DNA of 64,000 nt. Source: Hyaloperonospora brassicae (taxonomy: Eukaryota > Oomycota > Peronosporomycetes > Peronosporales > Peronosporaceae). Location of the stretch: NCBI GenBank assembly GCA_947650285.1, contig CANTFL010000080.1, forward strand, positions 248,001-312,000, given 5' to 3'. Within the stretch, counting starts at the first letter, position 1; the number at the start of each line of letters is the position of its first letter. Both the position numbers and the translations under genes were made by a program. Of this stretch, positions 19,646-30,862 are shown piece by piece. Under the pieces are notes generated by a model that was not told the origin of the DNA, searched no databases, and worked only from the letters and a program-made list of their open reading frames with translations.

Positions 19646-20452
19646 ATGGTAAGCTCCTGCGTCCAGGCAGGTGTCCAGCACTGGCCTTCTCTGCATGATA
19701 GGAGAGGAGAGGCGACAGCAAAGGAAACGCACACGCAGAGAGAGGAAAAATACACGGAAAAGAGACAGACAGAGAGAGAGAGCTATTGCGCTATTGAGCG
19801 ATTGCGCTATTGAGGGAGAGAGAGCTATTGCGGTATGGAGAGAGCAGGTGGCAGCTGTGGGGCACTGGAAGCCAGTGAAGCTCTTGGAACGACTGCTGGT
19901 AGCTGCACTGGACGTGTTTGTGAGCTGGCTGTAACTACCACTGCAGTTGTCTATTGACTGCTACGCTTGGCTCGATGCTGCTCGATGCTGCACTCGCTCT
20001 CTTTTTCTTCATAGCACATTTGTTGTGTAGTTTTCTCGTTCACATCTCTCGCTGCTGTGCTATCCCTGTAGCTTCAGCTTTCTAGTACTGACAGAGCGAT
20101 AGTGCCGCTGTGCTGTGTTTGTCACCTGATGGACAACGAGCTGGTTCCGAGTTGAGACGCTAACTTGTTTGTTTGTTGGTGACGTGCGTGCGTGCTGTGT
20201 TGCTAGCCTCGTGATCTCTTGCACCCATCTGCTGCTGAAGAAGCGTCCAAGCACAAGCTTCGTCGCCTCGTACAGACCCCAAACTCGTACTTCATGGACG
20301 TCAAGTGCCCTGGCTGTTTCAATATCACGACGGTGTTCAGCCACGCCCAGACGGTCGTGCTGTGTGGCTCGTGCTCGGTGATGCTGTGCCAGCCGACGGG
20401 CGGCAAGGCGCGTCTGACGGACGGCTGCCAGTACCGCAAGAAGACGGAGTAA
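19646..20452 (+). CDS. RPS27: 40S ribosomal protein S27 (eS27)
   Basis: Two exons: 19646-19648, which is only the start codon ATG followed by donor GTAAGC, and 20207-20452. The encoded protein is 82 residues, matching the family length of 82-84. It reads [18 protein letters not shown], then the highly conserved [29 protein letters not shown] and [12 protein letters not shown] blocks. The two CxxC pairs form the zinc finger. eS27 sits on the head/beak side of the small subunit. The 558-bp intron is much longer than others here and may hold regulatory sequence, as is common for ribosomal protein genes. The start-codon exon is inferred from the acceptor at 20206 and the family N-terminus. Confidence 0.9.
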
Positions 20453-21136
20453 GTGTAATCATGAACCATGCAGGAGGAGCTGCTGGCTGTCGGTCTCCAT
20501 GGCAGCCGCAGATAGATACTCGACGACAGAGGGCGAAGGAGAAACTGCGCAAGAAAGTCATTTGGTCGTGTTTGCTTGGCGTTTCAGCTTGTACGCTCAC
20601 TTGCTTCAACTTGCTTGGGGACTGGATGTGCTGGGAGGAGAAGAGAGGATGGCTGTTGGCCTTTGCAGGTCGATTGGATCGGGTTGGCACGCTGTGTCTA
20701 GTATGGAAGTAGCTGCTAATGTGAATCGAGGGACGTAAGAGTTGATTATTTTGCAGGCTTTCATTCGTTTGTTGTTCCCGTGGGTGCTATGTTGGCTGGT
20801 AACAGGACAAGAAGTGTGCAATGACAACAGCTCCGACCGAGACGACGATGATATGATGCACACGTTTATCGTTTCCTGTATTCCCTTTGTCGGTTACCCG
20901 TTCACCCACTTTCCGCATGTCTGTTGCATCTGTCAAATCTGCACATATATAATATAAAGCTGCCGCTATCAGGGCTCCCTGCCGCTGCCAGGGCTCATAC
21001 ATGCGTACACACCCTGCTCGATCAGGAAGCCGTTTGTGCTCAGTTCGCTCTCGTTCTCAGTCTTCTCGATCGTCGGCATCACATTGAAGCAGCCCTGTCA
21101 TTTCCACTAGCAAGTCCCGTGCCAATACGCACGCAC
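20453..21136. other. Convergent intergenic region
   Basis: 684 bp between the ends of RPS27 and the importin-like gene. Only a short imperfect duplication (GCTGCCGCTATCAGGGCTCC, about 20960-20995) was noted; no gene. Confidence 0.45.
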
Positions 21137-23783
21137 TTACGCGTGAATAGCCGTTCTATCCTTCTCTGCCACAGTCCACATGCTATCGTCCTCCAAGTCC
21201 AAACGCTCGGCAAGCGCCATGATGGACCCCGTCTCTAGCAGATACGACACCAGTTTGTCGTTCGCATCGACCATCTCGTCCAGCACGTCGGCGTTGGCTT
21301 CTTCGTCGGTCGCAACCTCCTCTTCGTCGCCAGGAGTCGTCGAACCGCCATCCTCCTCTTCCTCTTCCACGTTCGATCCATTCGAACCGTTTTCCGAGAC
21401 AGAATCGTCTCCATCGTGCCGTCGACTGCCTCCCCCACCTCCTGACTTGGTCGACGAAGCCTCGTCGGAAGACGAATTGTCGTGCGGCTGGTCTCTCTGC
21501 TGTCGGCTTTGTTTCGATCCTCTACCACCGGCTGGCGTCTTCTGACCGCGCAACAGTGCTGCCTTGCGCTCCTTGGTGCGCTGACGCTTCTTTTGACGCT
21601 TGCTGCGCTTCGAGGCTTGGCGTGCCTGCTTCTCGTGCGTCTCCTTCTCGGTCTCTTCCTTCCATAGACTCTCCTGGTACTTGAGGTGGAACACCGTGCA
21701 GTTGCAGTTCTTGCACACGTTGCACTTGCACTCGGCGCAGAAAAATGTGTCGTTCGAGTGCTTCGAGAACGGGCCCAGGCAAATAGCGCACGTGACGAAG
21801 TGTTGCTGCCAGATGCGCGTGGCTCGCTTTGCCACGGTAGCCGACTTGTGGGACACCAACGTCTCTATATTCGCAGAAGCCATGAGACTCGCATACGGAT
21901 TCGGAGAGTCCGTGCGCTTTGCCTCCAACTCGCCGACCTGCAGAATACGCTCCAAACCTTCCAGCGCCATCATCACCATACTCGTTTCTTCCAAGAGATT
22001 GCCTAGGATCTGAATGCAGCCCTGATTGACTAGGTACTCGATTTGACTGTCCGATCCGCATGACGTGGCGTTGAGCACGACCCAGCAGGCTTCACTCTTC
22101 ACCTCAGCATCCGTCGTGTCGGACGCAGCCAGCCCCACCAAAGACGGGATACATCCAGAGTCGAGCACGCACTGGATTTGGTCGACTGTGCCAGCGGCAA
22201 TGTTCGACAGAGTCCAACACGCTTCTTTCTGGATCTCACGATTCGAATGTGCAATCAGTCTCCGCAACGAAGGCACAGCACCGCACTCAATTATGTGCTG
22301 CGTGTAGTCATGGTCATCTTCGGCGCAGACAATGTTGCCAATCGCACGCAGAGCGGGTTTCGTCACCCGCCAAGACGAATGACTCAGAAGCTCAACGAGT
22401 CGGAAACACACGTCCGAGTCGACGACTGCCTGGATGTGCGTGCTGGGTCCATCACACAAGTGCGAAAACGCCCAGCATATATGGCTCAGGATTTCAGTGT
22501 CTGTGCTCGTCAGCATCTTGGCCAGGTACGGCAAAATGAGCCCGATGTCAAACACCGGTCGTGGCTGGCCGTCACACAAGTTGCTGATTGTCCAAGTCAG
22601 GATGCGAAGCAGCGACAGACGGTCCCACGACGTTTTCTTCAAGTTGTTCACAAGCGGCGTCAGCGCACCAGCGCTCAACACAAGATCCCTTGTCGCAGCT
22701 CCTTCGCCCGCCAAGTTACCAAGAACCCACACGGACTGCTCTAGCACCTACCCCCCCATGTACACGAACACCCAGCAAATCAGCTCACAATGTGCCGACA
22801 CCAGACCATGAACCTACTGTCACCTACCTCTTCATTAGACGAATCCAACAACGAAACGAGCGTCGGGATCACGCCATTTTGCAGCAGCACCGATGTGTTG
22901 TCCGTGGCTCCCGCTGCAATGTTTGTGAGTGCCCAGAGCGCTTCGACTTGGAGGGTCGGTCGGTCTCGTAGTCGCAACCACTTGATAAGACGCGGCGTCC
23001 AGTTCTTTTCCAGCATCTACATGTCGACAATAAACAGACCCGCAATTACCCGATCCGTCGTAGCATGAACCAGTTAGCACGATGTCACCATCGACTGCAC
23101 AGATCCACTGCGACAATAAACTCTACCTGGCGAATAAGTAGATCACGCTCGGATGACAGTAGCACTCGTAGCTTCTTGGCCGCTTCCAGCTGAACGTCCG
23201 CGTCTTCAGAGTTCAGTCCGGCATCAATCTGGTTCAAGTCTCCCTGAAAAGATGGCGAGGGAGCCAGCGTGCCAAGTCCAACCGAACCGTCCAGTCCATT
23301 CCGTCCTAGATTGCCATCTGCCAGTCCGCTCAGACTGCCATTAGCCAGCAACCCAGCCCCGTGCGCGAGATGGTGATGGTGATGGTGGCGGTGGTTCAGC
23401 GAGTGCAGCGAGAACTGCGACTGCGGCGTCAGCGCTGCGCCCGTCCCCATGACTCCTGTAGCATCCATCATCCCTGTTTTCCCCGCACTCCCCACATGAT
23501 GAATGGTCGTCGTCGTCGACGTCACGAGCGTCGCGTTCCCTCCACTGTGCGTGGCCTGATGATGGTGCACAATGTCCCCATTCTCTGTCCGATGGGCGCT
23601 GGACGACGATTTCTTGAGCGACAAATTCGACTGCGCCAGCGTGCTGGGCAGAGCAGCAACAGCTGCTGCCGTGAGTTCAGCCACGTCCGTCGGCGATAGG
23701 AACGCCTTGTGGCTCGAGATCGTACTAGTAGCGCTCGCACTGTTGCTACTAGTGTGGCTATGGCTATTGAATGAACTGCTCAT
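21137..23783 (-). CDS. Importin-alpha-like armadillo protein with C-terminal Cys cluster
   Basis: Three coding exons: 23783-23127, 23016-22828, 22747-21137; 818 residues. A further 5' non-coding exon upstream is likely (acceptor TTACAG just before 23880). Residues about 185-598 are armadillo repeats closely resembling karyopherin-alpha (VEALWALTNIAAG, WVLGNLAGE, WTISNLCDG, EACWTLSNIAAG, KSEACWVVLNATSCG). These are the Trp/Asn pairs that bind nuclear localisation signals. The ~180-residue N-terminus is Ser/His-rich, and I see no basic importin-beta-binding segment. After the repeats come a compact Cys cluster (CAICLGPF...CAECKCNVCKNCNC, about 602-634), a Lys/Arg-rich helix (SKRSKRQKKRQRTKERK) and a long acidic Ser-rich tail. 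It may be a divergent import adaptor or a non-transport relative. Confidence 0.82.
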
Positions 23784-24815
23784 CGGGTCCCTGAGCGTGC
23801 GACGACGAGGGGTCCGTGCGCTCTTGTCGTGCAGTCCAAGTGACGAGGGGCCGTCGACTGTATTTCTACCGCCTGTAACAACAGCAACAAGAACGAGACG
23901 AAGGAAAATCGACACAAAGGACGAGAGAGCACAGACAGAAGACGACGTTAGGTGGCGCTCAGAGACGGCAGACAAGAGAGGGAATGGAACGAGAGACGAC
24001 ACGGGAGGATGGACGAGCGACGACACGGGCACCGACGTGAGTCCGCAGTGCCCGTGTCGCGTCGCAGCTGTAGCCGCACGACGCACCTCGTGAAAGCCGC
24101 TGGGCGCGAGCTCCTCGATGCCTTCTTCCTCTTTTATTTTAGCTGGTGGGGTTGCTTAACTTTGAGGTCAATTCGCGCGGGTTTGGACTAATTCGTCGTA
24201 CTTTTGGTAAAACGGCGTCGCACGAACCGCTTTGTCGTCAGTATCAAGTCCGACAGTACCTCGTTCGGACCTTGTGGGCAAAGGAGACTGACAAGTGGGT
24301 ACTGTTTATTCTGCTGGGCTGTTGCAGTTGACCACGAGTTGCACGAGGTACACCGAAAACAAGCACACACTTTTGTCGCTTCCTCGCGCGTGCATGTGAA
24401 CATACACACTCACGACTGCAAAAGCTGTTTCTCCTTCTTCGTCTGCTGCTTCTTCTCTTGCACAATGATTGATGGCTTCCACCACTTGTGTGATCGTTTC
24501 CTTGAGAAGCTCTCTTGCGTATAACTTGCTTGTTGCAAGCACGTGTGCTCCTCATGTACAGAGCTCGCTCTCCTCGTGAAGACCGTCGTCGTCAGGTGTC
24601 GCACACTCGTACAGACACAACAAGTCAGAGCTAGTGGCCCGCGACGGGACAGTCGATGTCGAGTCCGTCCCATCTTTAGGATACGCACTCGTGCACATCC
24701 TCCTTGGCATCATTTGTTCCAGTAAAGCCACATCTGCGATGCCACGACTTGTCGTTGTCCAGTGACTACAACTTGTAACGCGTTGATAGAGTCCATCATC
24801 GTCAGCACAGCTGAT
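23784..24815. other. Upstream region of the importin-like gene and 3' side of the RFWD3-like gene
   Basis: On the minus strand, a donor-like GTGCGT at about 24084 and the acceptor before 23880 could bracket a non-coding leader intron; no in-frame ATG was found upstream. The remaining ~700 bp show no supported gene. Confidence 0.4.
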
Positions 24816-26972
24816 TCACCCGCCGGAGCGATACACGCACAACCGCCGACAAGTCATTGTCCCTAACAGAGCAAGACCAGAGCTCCAGGTGTTGCTAGCC
24901 ACGGCGTGCTGAATGTCCACGACTGGGAGCGCCGCATCGGCCGCACTCACAGGCGTCGACTCTGGACCGTAGATCTCACGACGAGCAGCAACGTCCCACA
25001 GCGAAATGCGCTCGATATCACGCGACCACGAAGCCGCCACTGACGAGCCATTCCATTCCGACCAGATTGCCGATCGAGACAACACGGCGACTGAATTATG
25101 ACCAGCAAACTCTGTTCTCGGCGCAAGCTGCCCGCTCTGGACGGAACTGAAGTCGAACACGCTGTGCATTGTCGACGTAGAGCGCGACGAAACCACCATT
25201 TGGGTCGAACGAAGCTGGTTCGATGCAAGCGAACAGCACGCGTGGTCTCTCGGCATGTGACAAGTGGTTGTGGCTGCAACAGGACCATTGTCGGTCGTTT
25301 GGCCAGCTCCAGTCACGGTGGTATTTGCAACGTCTTTCCAGACGGACACACCACGAAACGTAGCCGCTGCTAGACATTCAGTCGGACGTCCTTCGTAATC
25401 GCTTTCGAACAGCTTGATGGAGTGCACGGGTTGCCGCTCTGGAAGCAAGAATGTCTGTACAATGCCTTGCTCGCCTGCTACCGGCTTCCGCATGTCGTAC
25501 TTGGCTACAGTGCCATTTTGGAATCCACAGTAGATGGAATTGGGATCTCGTTCACTGGAGCTGCACGACCAACCCAGCCGTCGGTCGGCGGGAAACGCTA
25601 CCTCAAACACCACTTTCTTTTGCTCCAGACTGGTCACAGCTAGCTTGCCATCGAACGCTACCGTGATAGCACTACCAGTTGTCGGATGGATACAAATATC
25701 GCGAACGGAAGAGCTGTGTACGGGCACTTGTACCCTGCACCTCGGGTCTTGTCCGACGATCTTCATCACACCGTACGAACCATTGCCGACTTCTTCACCG
25801 ACATACAGAAACGAGCACGACCGGGCGATGCTGAACACACGCGCACTTGACAACCGCACATCGAATATCGGTTTGTACTTTTGCACTGCATCAGCAAATG
25901 TATCTTCTGCTGCGGGCTGTGAGAGAGAGGACACTACCGGCTGCCGCAAGTTGCTCAGAGCACACGTTGCAGGCGCGTCGATTGTGCTTTGCGACGACAC
26001 AACGTGGTCCGATGCTGTCAAAGGAACAGGAGCACTCAGACATCCACTGGCGTTCGTCGCAGCGCTAGCTGTGTGACCAACCTTGTTTTGTTCCGCCGTA
26101 CAAGAGCACCGCACACCTGCAGCGTCTCGTTTGTATCCATCCAGCATCGACTGTAGCCACTTCGTTTCAGTCATGCTATTGTACAATTGCGCCTTCACAG
26201 CCACCATGTCGCTCTCGAGCTTCCTGCTCTTTTGCTTCTCTTCTTGGTACTTTTTCGTCATGTCGTCCAGCCCCGCATTGTCGACCACTGCCACGTGATT
26301 CGAAAACAAGAGACAAATGTCCGTGCACTGCACGACTGCACTGCAGTTCGGACACGTGTGCCTCGCCTTGATCCAGCGCTCGATGCATCGCTTGCCAAAC
26401 ACATGGCCACACTTGAGCGCCACGAGCCGATGGCGACCGACAATGGTACAGCCTTCGCAGCAAATTGTGCACTCGGTAGCCTCGGGTCTGATCTCGATAC
26501 ACGAACGATTGCGCTTCCGAGACGCTGTCGGGCCGTCTCCAGCTCGTCGAGCAGCAGCTTCCAATGCCACTGCGGCCTCCGTGGCCGTCAGTATCTGCAC
26601 GTCGTCATCGTCGTCGTCTTCAACTGTAGTGCTGGGTGGAGCTGAAAGCTGCGAGACAGCGTCATCAGTACTGCGTGAAGTAGTAGTAGTAGTGGTAGTA
26701 TCAATCGCACTGATAGGAGAGACTCGAGCGACCTCGTCTGAAGTAGTTGTTGAAACGGACCCGAGCGGGCGACTCGAGCGCGCAGAGGTCTCGGCGCCGC
26801 TCTCACTCGCACTGTCTTCACTGCTGACCACGTATTCGCTTACGCTCTCGGAGCTCTCGTGCGTGTTGTCACTGCTACGAGCGTCAACGTCAACGTCGTC
26901 GTCGTCAGTGTCGTTGGGGTCGCCTGAGCCAAGTGGCCGGTCGGCGTTCTGTGTACTCATTTGGGTCTGCAC
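24816..26972 (-). CDS. RFWD3-like RING finger/WD40 E3 ubiquitin ligase
   Basis: 718 residues, single exon. The N-terminal ~165 residues are acidic and Ser/Thr-rich. A RING finger lies at about 168-210 (CTICCEGC, HRLVALKCGHVFGKRCIERW, CPNC), then a coiled coil at about 232-275, then a WD40-type propeller over the C-terminal ~320 residues. The spacing CTIC...G.HRL.AL.CGH.FG..CI..W is characteristic of RFWD3. RFWD3 ubiquitinates RPA and RAD51 at stalled forks and promotes homologous recombination and interstrand-crosslink repair; that role is by homology. The propeller repeats are weakly conserved, as in other members. It is divergent from the neighbouring orphan gene across a 538-bp gap. Confidence 0.85.
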   Translation of the reverse strand: MQTQMSTQNADRPLGSGDPNDTDDDDVDVDARSSDNTHESSESVSEYVVSSEDSASESGAETSARSSRPLGSVSTTTSDEVARVSPISAIDTTTTTTTSRSTDDAVSQLSAPPSTTVEDDDDDDVQILTATEAAVALEAAARRAGDGPTASRKRNRSCIEIRPEATECTICCEGCTIVGRHRLVALKCGHVFGKRCIERWIKARHTCPNCSAVVQCTDICLLFSNHVAVVDNAGLDDMTKKYQEEKQKSRKLESDMVAVKAQLYNSMTETKWLQSMLDGYKRDAAGVRCSCTAEQNKVGHTASAATNASGCLSAPVPLTASDHVVSSQSTIDAPATCALSNLRQPVVSSLSQPAAEDTFADAVQKYKPIFDVRLSSARVFSIARSCSFLYVGEEVGNGSYGVMKIVGQDPRCRVQVPVHSSSVRDICIHPTTGSAITVAFDGKLAVTSLEQKKVVFEVAFPADRRLGWSCSSSERDPNSIYCGFQNGTVAKYDMRKPVAGEQGIVQTFLLPERQPVHSIKLFESDYEGRPTECLAAATFRGVSVWKDVANTTVTGAGQTTDNGPVAATTTCHMPRDHACCSLASNQLRSTQMVVSSRSTSTMHSVFDFSSVQSGQLAPRTEFAGHNSVAVLSRSAIWSEWNGSSVAASWSRDIERISLWDVAARREIYGPESTPVSAADAALPVVDIQHAVASNTWSSGLALLGTMTCRRLCVYRSGG

Positions 26973-27510
26973 AATGGCTACTTTCGACGCCGACCTTTTT
27001 CTGTCGAGAGGCTATTTTAGGACCCGCGGATGGGCCCGAGATGAAAAGCTGCAGGGGCTTATGTTCGCGTGCTGACCGCTTGGCTCAGATTGGGGACGTC
27101 GCTGTGGGGTATCGGGGAGGCGTACTTAGCGCTACAACGCGCAATTCGATCGATCGTTCTCGAAGACAGGTTAAGCAGTGGGACACGGGGCGGGCAATCT
27201 CTCCAACAACAGCCTGCACAACCACGACAACTACGACTTTTACAGTATACCGATCCTTCTACCGCGCAGTTCACCGGCTTCTCATCGTTTTCGACACGCA
27301 TAGCAGCATGACTAAACAGAGGTCAGCCACCCTCCCCATCCCCAACATTCGCCTCCACAAACCCCACGCCGTCCTCGTCGTACTTACGAAAACCTCCCCG
27401 CCCACACATTCAAAAGTTTGAATAATACGACGCGTGCGCCAAAAGCGTTTAAAACACCGCCGCGGATCCAGCAGCTTGGACCGACCTGCGCCGCACGCCG
27501 CTCCTTCCCC
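26973..27510. promoter_or_regulatory. Divergent promoter region (538 bp)
   Basis: Lies between the opposite-facing starts of the RFWD3-like gene and the orphan gene at 27511. No defined element was recognised. Short ORFs here look random. Confidence 0.4.
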
Positions 27511-29360
27511 ATGACCGACCGCTGGACGACCCACCAGCGTCTGTTCAACACGTTTAGCGACAACCGTCCGCACGTACGTTCTCTGTATCCTCGTGGCGCG
27601 TTCATAGCCGTAGCTACAGCTACAGTTTGAAACCTCTCGTTACACAGGTGTAGATCAAAAAAGCGCTTTTTATACTGTACCCATGTCCTAACACCTGCAA
27701 TGACTGGTTTTGGGCTGCACGGAGCAGCGCCGGAGCCGGTCGACTGACCTGTTACAGTCAACAGCATCGCGAGGTCGAGCAGCTGGGCGGACCAGCGGTC
27801 CCGATCATGGCCAGACGCCGTCTTTCTTTGCTTGGGACCAAGAAGACGCACTGGTGCCGACGCCAAGTGTACGGTGCTTTTGCTTTTTTGTGTGCTGGTG
27901 TCGATGTGGTGTGCGTGTGTGTGTGTGTATCTCTGTGGTGTGTCAGAAGAGCAGCAGCAGCTCATGATTTGGTTGCCATGTCGTGGGCTAATTGGATTTG
28001 TGTGTGTGTGTATTTGTGTGGGGATGTGTGTGGAACCCCACTGCAGGCAGTAGCCAGGACACTGCACATGACAGAGACGCCGTGTGCGATCGATGTGGCA
28101 GTCGACAAGTCGCACGTGGCCGAGTGGCCACGGGACGCTGGATGTGAAGTGCGTGGCCGAGAGCGAGACGTGGCTGATGGGGTTGAGATTGACGATGGCA
28201 GCAGCTGTGGCGCAGAGGACGATCGAGCGGTAGTACTTGGTCGGTCCATTGCTGTGAGTCCGAGTCGAGAAGACATCCTCGATCGGTGTCCTCCTCCTGC
28301 TGCTGTTGCTGCTGGAGCGGTCACACGGTCGCCTGTGGCAGTCTCGCCGTCGCCGTATTGTCTCTCATCGACTGCGAGGTCTAGATACAGTCGTCGACTC
28401 GAAGACAGCGGCAATGCCGTCTCGACAACTCGTGCCCAACTGTCTGTTGCAGGTGTAACAACAGAGCAGGCGGACCGCTACAGAATGAGCAGGTCGAGTG
28501 GCAAACGATTGCGTTCGCCGTCAAAGCCGACCACCTTGTGGGGAGATCCGTGCAGTAGCTACAATCGCCATAGCGGCACGCGCAGCAACACGGACACACC
28601 CAGTTTCTCTCACAAGCGTCAAGAACGTTCTGCTGCTGAACGGACGTTTGGCGGTTCGTCGGTCTTTCGGACGCTCAACATGGACACGTACGGCTGGCCT
28701 CGATCCGAGTCGGTGCGCGGCCAGCATCGATCTGTCGCAACCGGTCCTGATGCCACTGAGGCAGAACGCGGGCTTCCACGTGACGTCGAGTCGAGGCAGT
28801 TGCCTGGTGCACATTCACAGCAAGCGCACTATCAGCAACGTAGCGCAGACCACAGCAGTACTTCGTGCACGGGCCTCGTCGACTCCGAGATATATGCCTC
28901 GCCTCTCGCTGAACCCCGAAGCTACAAGAAGACCAAGAGGGTATCGTTTCATGGAAACAGCCACGTCGACTTGCCGACCGAGGTTGCTACTCACCCGCAG
29001 CCTCGCACTCTCCCTGTGCTTGCGGACAAAACCACGCAGACGGAAGCTTTCCTACTATCAACGTGGAAACCACCTGGGTCCGACACACTCGGCGTCTCGG
29101 ATCGCCACGACGGTCAAAGGAACGATCAAGGATCACCTCTGCGCTCCTCAGTGATAAATGAGTCTGAGCATCCGAGGCAACTGCCAAGTGAAGTTGGTGA
29201 TGCTGCTGGTGCAGCCCGTACGCAACGGCGCCATTACCGTCAAACGAGTGGCCATCTGACGAATCCAATCATGGTCAATCCTCGATACCAACCAGAGCCG
29301 ACAACGTTCCGTAGGTCGACGTACTCCACACTACGCAATGACAAGTTTCCGTGGCGATAG
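27511..29360 (+). CDS. Uncharacterised Ser/Arg-rich disordered protein with an RVSF motif
   Basis: Proposed three exons: 27511-27573, 27765-27866, 28047-29360; 492 residues, all phase-0 GT-AG joins. The start MTDRWTTHQRLFNTFSDN is short but plausible. The two introns are supported mainly by splice sites and by low-complexity GT repeats in between. An unspliced start at 27807 would give 517 residues with a Cys/Val-rich N-terminus that looks intronic. No known domain is visible. The protein is rich in Ser, Arg, Thr and Pro. At about residues 350-357 it has KKTKRVSFHGN, a classic [K/R]-V-x-F docking site for protein phosphatase 1 preceded by basic residues, and further on a DKTTQTEAF stretch. 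Function unknown; a PP1-interacting scaffold is an inference. Confidence 0.6.
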
Positions 29361-30208
29361 CGCTTGTGCGAACGAGTTCACGAAAGACAGTGAGTGTGAT
29401 GATTAGAACTGCTTCGGTGTGAAAGACCCGAGCAGCAGCTTGTTCAAGTTTGTCCGAAATATACGCGTTACAACAAGAGCAGCAAGATTCGCTGGCCCGC
29501 TCAACTTGACCAGAGGCGTCCTATTCATCGTTATGGGCCGCAGCTTGCGTCAAGTCACGTGCCGCTGAGCTCACACAGGATGCAGTTGGTACGAGCAAAT
29601 GCCACGATCACGTCTGCGTGGTCACGAACGTGATGGACGTTATGACAGGCCGACATATGAAGTCTTGTTGCAGCTTCAAGAGATTGACGTGACAGGCTTT
29701 GCCGTCAAGTCCAACAATCTGACCAGGGAACTGTCTGCGTTCACATGTCAAGGTGTGTTGCGCAGAACGCATCACGCACTCAGCTCTGCAACGATCGCGT
29801 ATCGGCGCACAAGATCGATACCGTGTGGTCGCTCACCCAGTCGCCAAAGCAGTTCACACTTCACACAAACGCTTGCATCCGGGCACCGTGCGCAACAAGA
29901 AAGTGGCAAGGACCCACTAACTCAAACCCGACATCTGCTTCGACCACGCTGAGAGCTGAGTTTGACGACGACCGCTCGCTTTCCATACCAATCGACTCGT
30001 CGTTGATCTCTCAACCGCACCAGCGACAACGTAGGCCAAACGTGCGCAAGGACCACGTGACAACATGACAATGACGACAACAACACCCCCACTACTTGCT
30101 GCACCGGAAAAAGCAGTAGACGTGTACGAAGCAACAGCCACGCGACGCATGCACTGGCGAAAAGATACGCAAAAGAAGACCATTAACCACCTCCAGCCAA
30201 CAGAAAAG
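29361..30208. other. Convergent intergenic region (848 bp)
   Basis: Between the orphan gene (+) and the SURP gene (-). Only short, unsupported ORFs; no repeats of note. Confidence 0.45.
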
Positions 30209-30862
30209 TCAGTCGCGTCGACCCTTTGTCCCTTCGTCCCGGTAAAACTCCGTCAGTCGCACCTCCAGTCTCGCAGGTTCCACGGGCGGCAGACTCCCCA
30301 CGCGCAAAAGAACTTCGCGAGGGATCGGTGCATACGGCTGCACGCCACTCACTTTCGCAAACTTGCAGACGTTCGCCATGGCACCAACCGACATGTCGCC
30401 AAGAGATTCCAACGGTACCGTTACCACAGGAAACGCAGCAGCACTTCGTGCAGGAGGACCGCGTCCCGACAGTGCACCTCCACCCACTGGCTGCTGCTGC
30501 TGCTGCTTTTTCCACTCGTAATAGTCGGCAAACGGTCCCCCGGGGGTCAAAAACGCAAAGTCCGGATTGTTCTGCTCCCGTTGCCTGACTGTGAGCTCAA
30601 AGGCGACGCCATTGCGCGCTACGAACTCTACCAGTCGATCAATGCGATTCCTCACGTCGAAAGGGATCGCGTCCAGTCGAAAAGACTCGGCGACGGGCGC
30701 GGACGACTGGTACGTCGTCGAAACAGGTGGCACGGGCGCGAGAGATGGACCGTTCGATACGGACGAAGCTCGCGCAGATGCTGCGATGGACGCCAAGCGC
30801 GCAGCCTCTTTCGCTTGGGCGATGCGCGCCTGGAACTGCTGCTCGAGCTGCGCCGACGGCAT
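30209..30862 (-). CDS. SURP (SWAP) domain protein, CHERP-like
   Basis: 217 residues from the ATG at 30862. In-frame upstream Mets exist to 31123, but that extension is unlike the family. The N-terminus has a short charged helix (AQLEQQFQARIAQAKEAARL). Residues about 72-117 form a SURP module (RNRIDRLVEFVARNG, NPDFAFLTPGGPFADYY). A Gln run and a segment with PLESLGDMSVGAMANVCKFA and a final RLEVRLTEFYRDEG follow, similar in layout to the region after SURP in CHERP/U2-associated factors. SURP domains act in U2 snRNP and alternative-splicing proteins. The protein ends right after this block and lacks the CID, RS and G-patch parts of animal CHERP; a missed 3' exon is possible. Confidence 0.75.
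   Translation of the reverse strand: MPSAQLEQQFQARIAQAKEAARLASIAASARASSVSNGPSLAPVPPVSTTYQSSAPVAESFRLDAIPFDVRNRIDRLVEFVARNGVAFELTVRQREQNNPDFAFLTPGGPFADYYEWKKQQQQQPVGGGALSGRGPPARSAAAFPVVTVPLESLGDMSVGAMANVCKFAKVSGVQPYAPIPREVLLRVGSLPPVEPARLEVRLTEFYRDEGTKGRRD

Noticed and set aside
27807..28046. Start of the RVSF protein at 27807 without splicing
   Set aside because: The sequence would encode a Val/Cys run from GT repeats typical of introns. GT-AG joins give a cleaner N-terminus, though RNA evidence is lacking.
28498..29154. 218-codon + strand ORF
   Set aside because: Alternate frame of the RVSF-motif protein; not independent.
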